Origin: Nemertoderma westbladi
Lineage: Eukaryota; Xenacoelomorpha; Nemertodermatida; Nemertodermatidae
Assembly: GCA_032718475.1 (NCBI GenBank)
Contig: JAUCBJ010005626.1
Location: forward strand, 27,387-91,386
DNA length: 64,000 nt
Direction of reading: 5' to 3'
Within the stretch, counting starts at the first letter, position 1; each line of letters starts with the position of its first letter. Positions 35,453 to 47,400 of this stretch are shown here, piece after piece. The notes under the pieces are model-generated. The model made no database searches, had not been told where the DNA came from, and saw nothing but the letters and a program-made list of their open reading frames with translations. The position numbers and the translations under genes are program-made.

Positions 35453-38400
35453 CTAAAAAATAAATCAACTTATAAAATACACAACCCCCACATAATTACA
35501 TTTAATCACGTTAGTTCTTCGGTTCAATACGTATATTCCCTGCCTTCCCCTTGGTTACCCTTCCTCCCCTGGGTTTCCCTTCCTTCCCCTTGGTTACCCT
35601 TGCTCCCCAGGGTTTCCCTTCCTTCCCCTGGGTTACCCTTCCTCCACTGGGTTTCCCTTCCTTCCCCTTGGTTACCCTCCCTCCCCTGGGTTTCCCTTCC
35701 TCCCCTGGGTTTCCCTTCCTCCCCTGGGTTACCCTTCCTCCCCTGGGTTTACCTTCCTTCCCCTGGGTTTCCTTTCCTCCCCTGGGTTTCCCATCCTCCC
35801 CTGGGTTTACCTTCCTTCCCCTTGGTTACCCTTCCTCTCCTGGGTTTACCTTCCTTCCCCTGGGTTACCCTTCCTCCCCTGGGTTTCCTTTCCTCCCCTG
35901 GGTTTCCTTTCCTCCCCTGGGTTTCCCTTCATCCCCTGGGTTTCCCTTCCTCCCCTGGGTTTCCCTTCCTCCCCTGGGTTTCCCTTCCTCCCCTGGGTTT
36001 CCCTTCCTCCCCTGGGTTTCCTTTCCTCCCCTGGGTTACCCTTCCTCCCCTGGGTTTCCCTTCCTCCCCTGGGATTCCCTTCCTCCCCTGGGTTTCCCTT
36101 CCTTCCCCTTGGTTACCCTCCCTCCCCTGGGTTTCCCTTCCTCCCCTGGGTTTCCCTTCCTTCCCCTTGGTTACCCTCCCTCCCCTGGGTTTCCCTTCCT
36201 CCCCTGGGTTTCCCTTCCTCCCCTGGGTTACCCTTCCTCCCCTGGGTTTACCTTCCTTCCCCTGGGTTTCCTTTCCTCCCCTGGGTTTCCCATCCTCCCC
36301 TGGGTTTACCTTCCTTCCCCTTGGTTACCCTTCCTCTCCTGGGTTTACCTTCCTTCCCCTGGGTTACCCTTCCTCCCCTGGGTTTCCTTTCCTCCCCTGG
36401 GTTTCCTTTCCTCCCCTGGGTTTCCCTTCATCCCCTGGGTTTCCCTTCCTCCCCTGGGTTTCCCTTCCTCCCCTGGGTTTCCCTTCCTCCCCTGGGTTTC
36501 CCTTCCTCCCCTGGGTTTCCTTTCCTCCCCTGGGTTACCCTTCCTCCCCTGGGTTTCCCTTCCTCCCCTGGGATTCCCTTCCTCCCCTGGGTTTCCCTTC
36601 CTTCCCCTTGGTTACCCTTCCTCCCCTGGGTTTCCCTTCCTTCCCCTGGGTTACCTTTCCTCCCCTGGGTTTCCCTTCCTACCCCTGGGTTTCCCTTCCT
36701 CCCCTGGGTTTCCCTTCCTCCCCTGGGTTTCCCTTCCTCCCCCTGGGTTACCCTTCCTCCCCAGGGTTTCCCTTCCTCCCCTGGGTTTCCCTTCTTTCCC
36801 CTTGGTTACCCATCCTCCCCTGGGTTTCCCTTCCTTCCCCTGGGTTACCCTTCCTCCCCTGGGTTTCCCCTTCCTACCCCTGGGTTTCCCTTCCGCCCCT
36901 GGGTTTCCCTTCCTCCCCTGGGTTTCCCTTCCTTCCCCTGGGTTACCCTTCCTCCCCTGGGTTTCCCTTCCTTCCCCTTGGTTTCCCTTCCTCCCCTGGG
37001 TTTCCCTTCCTTCCCCTTGGTTACCCTTCCTCCCCTGGGTTTCCCTTCCTTCCCCTGGGTTACCCTTCTTTTTCAGGTGATCAAAGTAATATTATAGTCA
37101 AATATTTCAACCAATGTATATTATAATGATATTATATATACTAAACAGGTCTTCATCAGTGGCGGTTCAGAATCGATCTCCTGACTAAGAAACTAATAAC
37201 TAAGAACTACTAGCACAGGAGTAAGTACAAAAATGAAATTTTTTTTTATTTCATCCATTGAAAATGGAGATTTTTCATTTTTGTACTTTCTCCTGTGCTA
37301 GTAGTTCTTAGTTATTAGTTTCTTAGTCAGGAGATCGATTCTGAACCGCCACTGATGAAGACCTGTTTAGTATATATAATATCATTATAATATACATTGG
37401 TTGGAATATTTGACTATAATATTACTTTGATCACCTGAAAAAGATCGCAACCACCCCCCCCCCCCCCCCCTAACTTAATATATCTAAAAAATATTCCATT
37501 CCGGATCTAGTGTCTTACATGTTGCTAAGTCCAGACAATTACTTCCCTACCATTCAAGTTTGCCTCTGTTGCCATTGCTTATTTTTCTTATTTTTTTATT
37601 TAGAAGGCAATAATTTTCTTGATTTGAAAATTACATATCTGGGGTATATCATAGCTATTATTAAAATGGAAATGATTACTCATAACCATAGCAACGGGAG
37701 ATTTCCCTCTTATTCTCTAATTGCTAGGTGGAATTTATCCAAATTTACCGATGGTCATATAAAGTGTTTGGTGCGAACTCTAGATACTGATGTACTGGTT
37801 ATTATAATCGGGAAGTTTTATCACCTGGCAGATTTGGATCGAAGAGTTAATCTTTGGGTAGCATTTGTCACAGGCAAGCACTTCAATTATTATAACATCA
37901 ATAGTGCGTTTGATACCTTAGGTCCTGAAAAGTCACTCGCCTTGCCTGTGTTCCATAGCTTCCCATGCAACATAAAGCGGGCTGCCTACCAGATAGGAAT
38001 ATGGTGTACCAGCGATAAGAGTGACCATCGTGTAAGAGCGCCAGGTAGCTTTGGATTGTCATGAATGATGACACTCACTCTTGGAATCCTGTCTGGAATA
38101 TACTTCCAATTGCTTCCAAAGCATGCAAGTGCTTCCAAGAGAAAGAAAGGGTGTGGCACAAGATGTGCTTGCAAAATTGAAGATTGGAAGTGTACAGAAC
38201 TTTGCAAATGTCAATGCGAAAACTTTAATAGATCTATTAATTGTTATCTAGCTATATAAACACTACGTTGCTTTGATAAATTCCCAATATCTCTACCAAT
38301 TTCGACATAGCAGCGCAAAATTCGTCGTAGCGATGCAAACATTGTTGTTGCTAAATATATATTGCATACACTCTAAGACTCTGTAACACTCTAAGATGAA

Positions 38401-41400
38401 AACTTGCTATGGTAAATTCTTCGTTGATATGTAAAACTTACAGTTGCTATGCAAAACCCGCCGTTGCTATATACTGATGCAGGAAACTTGTTTTTGCTGA
38501 GACTAGAGAGCCAGCAAGCTGGCTGGAAGGAGCCCGGGGGGAAGAATCCTAGCCAATACTAAACTAAACAATTGTCTAAATGGTGTGATGATACATAGCT
38601 GACTTTGTGGCTTGCCCCACATAATAAAAAATGAAACTTTGCTGCCACTAACAACCGAATATTTATAAGAAAATGCCCATGATTCACAACCAGATAAATA
38701 ACAAGTTAGATTTACCAGTACAGGTACGGTTACCTTTCTTTTTGAAAACCATTAGATTTAACAATTAATAGAAGTCTAGGTCGCGGCGAAAAATAATAAC
38801 GCAAATTAAACAACCATACAATCGGCCTACACACTTTTTTATTATTCGAAATAAATTCGCTAACAGAAAATATCTAAACTAATTTATTTATTTACTAATT
38901 AATCTAAACGAGAAGGTGAACAATTGTTTCTACACAATTAATTATGACGACTTTTATGGGATATGTAATATTTACTGTTCAATAATAATTTACAATCTCC
39001 CATTCCAACACATTCCCAGAGAGTAATAATATCATCAATATAACAAACTAAGTGGATTATAATTCGATTTCTTCAGCCAAGTCCGATAGCTATTTTTCTG
39101 AAATTTATATTGCTAATTTAATTATTTGACATATTCTGTTTGTGGCGCAGACTATAATAATAATAACATTGTTGACATACAGTCTTTGAACCTTTCAGTC
39201 TTTCTCAGCAGTACTTTGTGGCTCGTCCCACATAATAAAAACTGAAACTTTGCTATGACAACACACCCGGTTCTTTTAAATTTGCGTGATTTGATTTATG
39301 CTCGCACCAATATTTGTAAGAAATATTAAAACTTATCTTACAGTATGCCAATGTAGTAATGGTATTAAAATATAATTAAATTAATTTACACTATTAATGC
39401 TTCAGCTAAAAAATCGTTTCAGCTAAAAAATCGTATGTAATAAAAAAAATAAGAATATTTTTAATATGTGTATATGTAATATAGGTATTACTGCTAAGTT
39501 AGGCAGTAGGCCAGAGCGGGCTCCTTAAATACATGCAACTACTGTATTATAGTGTAGGTCAACTATAAAACATTTTGCAATCCACAGTGAGTATCGACTG
39601 CAATAGGACACAACACACTGCTTTGTGTAACTAAAATTCATTCTCCTGATCCACCCCCTAACATAGCAGAGTGAGTAACCTTATTGTAGATATACCCTTA
39701 GGAAGCACTGGGAGAGCAATCAGCTTATGGGGTAATACATTAGAAACCAACAGCTTATGTGTGAGTAAACATTGCCTTTCCTTATAGCCTACTAGTAAAA
39801 CTTGGCAACCAACACGTTTTTCTATGACTGTGTATAACATATTAAGCCATATTTCATCATGAACACCAGCTGTTATTTTACCATTGCTTTTAATTTCGCG
39901 ACAAAACAATGTCAAAAAACTAAATATATCGAATACCACACATAGAATCGATCTGAAATTTTGTAACGCGATTATGAACCTCAAAAGCAATGTACTTGCA
40001 AAATTTCATCAAAATCGCCAGGCAGGAAGTGCCTTAACCTAGATAATTATCAGTCAGTATGTCAGTCAGTGTAATGTATCCTGAAGATTCTTACAGTAAG
40101 TATCCCGCTGTCAAGCGGGCTCCTAAATACAGTGAAAAACGTTGGTTGCTATGGAAAGCCTTTGTTGCTATGCAAGTATGGTAAGTAAACATAAATTACT
40201 ATTTAAATTTTTGTTCATAATATGTTTCTATATACTTCAGTGTTCATATTTCATAAAATTTGGAGAAATTCCACCTATCAATTAGTGTATAAGAGGGAAT
40301 TCTCCCGTTGCTATGGTCATGAGTAATTATTTCCATTTAAAAAATAGCTATAATAGACCCCGGATATATATTTTTCAATTTTATAAAATTATTACCTTCT
40401 AAATATGAAAATATGAAAAAATAAGAAAGCGCAAGAAACATAAATAATGAAACATACCCGTTGCTATGGTAACTATATTGACTGTGCTACAGGTCATAGA
40501 CCTCTACTATGTAATGAGGAACTAAGGTACGTGAATACGATTAAAGTTGAAGTTAACGGAAGATGTTTTTTTCAATATTTTCTCCACATTTCAAATGTTA
40601 TCGGTTTCCATGGCAACTGAAGCAAACTTGAATGGTCGGAAAGTAATTGTCTGGACTTAGCTACATGTAAGACACTAGATCCAGAATGGAATTTTTAGAT
40701 AGTTCGGAAATATATTAAATTTGGCAGAATATATTTAGTGACTTGTGACCAACGTTGAATTATGATTCCTGCAATAAATATAAAATTAACAACATAGATA
40801 AATGAAAAAATTCCAGTGTTGTTATTAAACTGTTTTTGTTGTTGCCACGTTACACTACACGGTACAATTAATTAGTATAGACTTACGGTAGCCATTACTG
40901 CATCGATTGCAAGAGCTCTGACACGTAACGTACATATACATGGGGTTACCATTACACTCTCCAATGGCAGCCAACCCTCCGCAAGTAGGTTCGTGATCAG
41001 CATTCTCTGTACAGAGCTGGCCTGTATTATAATAATAAAAGATCAATGATCAGTTCATTATATCGTAATAGAGCCACAATGATTAAGAAGAATATTGAAA
41101 TAAATTTTACATTTAAACTTACAAATATTGCATTTGCACTAACAAATATTGCATTTACACATACAAATATTGCATTTGCACTAACAAATATTGCATTTGC
41201 ACTTACAAATATTGCATTTCACTTACAAATATTGCATTTGCACTTACAAATATTGCATTTACACTTACTAATATTGGACTTGTACTTACAAATATTGCAT
41301 CTACACTTACTACTAATATTGGACTTGTACTTACAAATATTGCATTTGCACTTACAAATATTGCATTTGCACTTACAAATATTGCATTTACACTTACTAA

Positions 41401-44400
41401 TATTGGACTTGTACTTAAAAATATTGCATTTGCACTTACAAATATTGCATTTGCACTTACAAATATTGCATTTACACTTACTACTAATATTGGACTTGTA
41501 CTTACAAATATTGCATTTCACTTACAAATATTGCATTTGCACTTACAAATATTGCATTTACACTTACTAATATTGGACTTGTACTTAAAAATATTGCATT
41601 TGCACTTACAAATATTGCATTTGCACTTACAAATATTGCATTTGCACTTACAAATATTGCATCTACACTTACTACTAATATTGGACTTGTACTTACAAAT
41701 ATTGCATTTGCACTTACAAATATTTCATTTACACTTACAAATATTGGACTTGTACTTACAAATATTGCATTTGCACTTACAAATATTTCATTTACACTTA
41801 CTAATATTGGACTTGTACTTAAAAATATTGCATTTTCACTTACAAATATTGTATTTGCACTTACAAATATTGCATTTACACTTACTACTAATATTGGACT
41901 TGTACTTACTAATATTGAATTTGCACTTACAAATATTGCATCTACACTTACTACTAATATTGGACTTGTACTTACAAATATTTCATTTACACTTACTAAT
42001 ATTGGACTTGTACTTACAAATATTGCATTTCACTTACAAATATTGCATTTGCACTTACAAATATTGCATTTACACTTACTAATATTGGACTTGTACTTAC
42101 AAATATTGCATTTACACTTACAAATATTGGACTTGTACTTACAAATATTGCATTTACACTTACTAATATTGGACTTGTACTTACAAATATTGTATTTGCA
42201 CTTACAAATATTGCATTTGCACTTACAAATATTGCATTTACACTTACTAATATTGGACTAGTACTTAAAAATATTGCATTTGCACTTACAAATATTGCAT
42301 TTGCACTTACAAATATTGCATCTACACTTACTACTAATATTGGACTTTTACTTGCAAATATTGCATTTCACTTACAAATATTGCATTTGCACTTACAAAT
42401 ATTTCATTTACACTTACTAATATTGGACTTGTACTTAAAAATATTGCATTTGCACTTACAAATATTGCATTTGCACTTACAAATATTGCATTTATAACTT
42501 ACAAATATTGCATTTACACATACAAATATTGAATTTCACTTACAAAATTTGCATTTGCACTTACAATTATTTCATTTACACTTACTAATATTGGAATTGT
42601 ACTTACAAATATTGAATTTGCACTTACAAATATTGCATTTGCACTTACTAATATTGCATTTCACTTACAAATATTGCATTTTACTTACAAATATATACAA
42701 ATATTGCATTTACACATACAAATATTCCATTTACGCTTACAAATATTGCATTTGCACTTACAAATATTGCATTTACACATACAAATATTCCATTTACGCT
42801 TACATATATGGCATTTCACTTACAAATATTGCATTTGCACTTACTAATATTGGACTTGTACTTACAAATATTGCATTTGCACTTACAAATATTTCATTTA
42901 CACTTACTAATATTGGACTTGTACTTACCAATATTGTATTTATAACTTACAAATATTGCATTTACACTTACAAATATTGCATTTCACTTACAAATATTGC
43001 ATTTGCACTTACAAATATTGCATTTATAACTTACAAATATTGCATTTCACTTACAAATATTGCATTTGCACTACAAATATTGCATTTACACACACCATTT
43101 CACTTACAAATATTGAATTTCACTTACAAATATTGCATTTACACATAAAATATTGAATTTCACTTACAAATATTGCATTTACACATACAAATATTGAATT
43201 TCACTTACAATATTTCATTTACACATACAAATATTGAATTTCACTTACAAATATTTCATTTACACATACAAATATTGAATTTCACTTACAAATATTTCAT
43301 TTACACATACAAATATTGAATTTACACTTACAAATATTAAACTTACCGTGTTGTTGGCACCTATTGCAGCTGCTCTGACAGTAGGTGTACATGCTGCCCG
43401 GGTTTATGGTGCATTCGTTAGCTGCTGCCCACCCAGGGCAATTACCATCAGCGTCATCTAGTTCAATGCAACCTGTAAATATTTGGCAGGTACAGTACTA
43501 CAGTACTACTAGGATCGGCATGCTGCATTGTACTACAGTACTACTAGGATCGGCATGCTGCATTGGACTACAGTACTACTAGGATCGGCATGCTGCATTG
43601 TACGACAGTACTACTAGGATCGGCAGTCTGCATTGTACTACATTACTACTAGGATCGGCATACTGCATTGTACTACAGTACTACTAGGATCTGCATGCTG
43701 CATTGTACTACAGTACTACTAGGATCGGCATGCTACATTGTACTACAATACTACTAGGATCGGCATGCTACATTGTACTACAGTACTACTGGGATCGGCA
43801 TGCTGCATTGTACTACAGTACTACTAGGATCGGCATGCTGCATTGTACTACAGTACTACTAGGATCGGCATGCTGCATTGTACTAAAGTACTACTAGGAT
43901 CGACATGCTGCATTGTACGACAGTACTACTAGGATTGGCATGCTGCATTGTACGACAGTACTACTAGGATCGGCATGCTGCATTGTACGACAGTACTACT
44001 AGGATCGGCATGCTGCATTGTACGACAGTACTACTAGGATCATCATGCTGCATTGTACTACAGTACTACTAGGATCGGCATGCTGCATTGTACGACAGTA
44101 CTACTAGGATCGGCATGCTGCATTGTACTACAGTACTATTAGGATCGGCATGCTGCATTGTACGACAGTACTACTAGGATCGGCATGTTGCATTGAACTA
44201 CAGTACTACTAGGATCGGCATGCTGCATTGTACTACAGTACTACTAGGATCGGCAGTCTGCATTGTACTACAGTACTACTAGGATCGGCATGCTGCATTG
44301 TACTACAGTACTACTAGGATCGGCATGCTGCATTGTACGACAGTACTACTAGGATCGGCATGCTGCATTGTACGACAGTACTACTGGGATCGGCATGTTG

Positions 44401-47400
44401 CATTGAACTACAGTACTACTAGGATCGGCATGCTGCATTGTACTACAGTACTACTAGGATCGGCAGTCTGCATTGTACTACAGTACTACTAGGATCGGCA
44501 TGCTGCATTGTACTACAGTACTACTAGGATCGGCATGCTGCATTGTACGACGGTACTACTGGGATCGGCATGCTGCATTGTACTACAGTACTACTAGGAT
44601 CGGCAGTCTGCATTGTACTACAGTACTACTAGGATCGGCATGCTGCATTGTACTACAGTACTACTAGAGTCGGCATTCTGCATTGTACTACAGTACTACT
44701 AGGATCGGCATGCTGCATTGTACGACAGTACTACTAGGATCGGCAGTCTGCATTGTACTACAGTACTACTAGGATCGGCATGCTGCATTGTACTACAGTA
44801 CTACTAGGATCGGCATGCTGCATTGTACTACAGTACTACTAGGATCGGCATGCTGCATTGTACGACAGTACTACTAGGATCGGTATGCTGCATTGTACGA
44901 CAGTACTACTAGGATCAGCATGCTGCATTGTACTACAGTACTACTAGGATCGGCATGCTGCATTGTACGACAGTACTACTAGGATCGGCATGCTGCATTG
45001 TACTACAGTACTATTAGGATCGGCATGCTGCATTGTACGACAGTACTACTAGGATCGGCATGTTGCATTGAACTACAGTACTACTAGGATCGGCATGCTG
45101 CATTGTACTACAGTACTACTAGGATCGGCAGTCTGCATTGTACTACAGTACTACTAGGATCGGCATGCTGCATTGTACTACAGTACTACTAGGATCGGCA
45201 TGCTGCATTGTACGACAGTACTACTGGGATCGGCATGCTGCATTGTACTACAGTACTACTAGGATCGGCAGTCTGCATTGTACTACAGTACTACTAGGAT
45301 CGGCATGCTGCATTGTACTACAGTACTACTAGAGTCGGCATTCTGCATTGTACTACAGTAATACTAGTATCGGCATGCTGCATTGTACGACAGTTCTACT
45401 AGGATCCGCAGTCTGCATTGTACTACAGTACTACTAGGATCGGCATGCTGCATTGTACTACAGTACTACTAGGATCGGCATGCTGCATTGAACTACAATA
45501 CTACTAGGATCGGCATGCTGCATTGTACTACAGTACTACTAGGATCGGCGGTCTGCATTGTACTACAGTTCTACTAGGATCGGCATGCTGCATTGTACTA
45601 CAGTACTACTAGGATCGGCATGCTGCATTGTACGACAGTACTACTGGGATCGGCATGCTGCATTGTACTACAGTACTACTAGGATCGGCAGTCTGCATTG
45701 TACTACAGTACTACTAGGATCGGCATGCTGCATTGTACTACAGTACTACTAGAGTCGGCATTCTGCATTGTACTACAGTACTACTAGGATCGGCATGCTG
45801 CATTGTACGACAGTACTACTAGGATCGGCAGTCTGCATTGTACTACAGTACTACTAGGATCGGCATGCTGCATTGTACTACAGTACTACTAGGATCGGCA
45901 TGCTGCATTGTACTACAGTACTACTAGGATCGGCATGCTGCATTGTACGACAGTACTGCTAGGATCGGCAGTCTGCATTGTACTACAGTACTACTAGGAT
46001 CGGCATGCTGCATTGTACTACATTACTAACAGTAGTCAGTCACTATTCCAATACTTCCATGATAGGGTAAATCTTTTCGACCTACGCGTAGCTACGCGTA
46101 GTTTGTAACATCCATTCCTGTCATTTACCTGTAGGGCCAGACTTACTGCCTTTTTAACAACTACTGTACGCGTAGGTGTTTTAAAAATACGCGTAGATTT
46201 TTTGAAACTACGTGTATGTATTTTGAAACTACGCGTACCACATCGCGTAGGTGCTACGAGTAGCTACGCATAGCCGTCCTGATAACAAAGATTTTTCATC
46301 ACAGGTCCGGTGTAGGCCGCTAACAGAGAATTTTCACTCCACATGCAAAGTCACTCCCCGGTTAAAATTCCCTAGAGTATTTATTCTCACTCCCGGGGTG
46401 TATTTTCCCTAGTTAACCCCCTCCAGTGAAAACTCACCCGGCTGCATTTATCAATTTTCCCCCTGTGCAAATCCATCCCCGGTTAAATTTCCCTAGTGTA
46501 CTCCCGGTGTATTTTTGGGGAAATTTCGACCCAAGAAAAATGTTATCTTCTTCATGAGAAAATCATCGATGCAATGGTCGGCTGTATACATCAAATCACA
46601 AACTTAATTATATTGTGTACCGGTATGTGTATAGCCAACCATTGAGAAGTGGGTGGGTCGAAGGATTCGGAAAGATCTGCAAAGTCTGTTCGATTTTAGT
46701 ATATATAAACTTGTGTGAATTAAATTATAAAATGTTGAAAAAAATTAAACGCGATGCGGGGACTTGCGTACATCAAATATTACATCTTTCCTGTTTCCAT
46801 TAGGGTTAGGGTTAAAATAGGTTCTGTCTGGTGTGAAACAACCACCCCATCACAGATTACATGGGTCATGGGTCGCTCGACACTTTTGGATACCCTAGCT
46901 AACAGGAAATAAATATAACTTGTTTGATCTTGGTACTTCAGTGCCCGCGGGCGCTAATGTCTAAGTACCTTTAGTTGTCGGCGTGATTTAAGTGGGAGTG
47001 TCACAGGCACTAATCTCACCCAATCCATGATTGATAAACTAATATCTTACCATCTATTCCATTCCCACACCTATCGCAGCTCTTCTGGCAATAGGAATAC
47101 ATGTAGAGGGGATCATCCAGGCAGTTGCCTGCTGCTGCCCAGCCACCACAATGTGCTTCTCTATCGTCATTATCCGTGCAACCTGTTGAAGAGACGTCAT
47201 ATATTGTGATTCCGACTCAATGGGTACATCGAGTCAAAGAGTACAACAGGTCAAAGAGTACAAAAATTGAAAAAAAGGTTACACCCGGACATAGTGAACA
47301 ACAACAGCCATGTCAAAGTGCACGTCAAAGGTACAACAGGTCAAAATGAACAATTTTAGCGGAATTTCTGACATTATTGCCATATAGGCCCGAAGGGCTG

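Noticed and set aside
35551-37126. Three open frames of 258-509 codons rich in Pro, Phe, Leu and Gly
   Set aside because: They are translations of the CCTTCCTCCCCTGGGTTT minisatellite; several frames of the same strand are open at once and no splice or start context supports a gene.
41046-43156. Leu/His/Gln- and Cys/Lys-rich frames on both strands
   Set aside because: Products of the 21-bp array, whose unit is a multiple of three.
43490-46025. CRISPR-like array
   Set aside because: Units are directly adjacent without spacers, and the sequence is from an animal; it is a minisatellite.
46801-46814. Telomere repeat remnant TAGGGTTAGGGTTA
   Set aside because: Only two units; chance in AT-rich DNA is sufficient. 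The similar CTAACCCTAACC at about 47408 is equally short.
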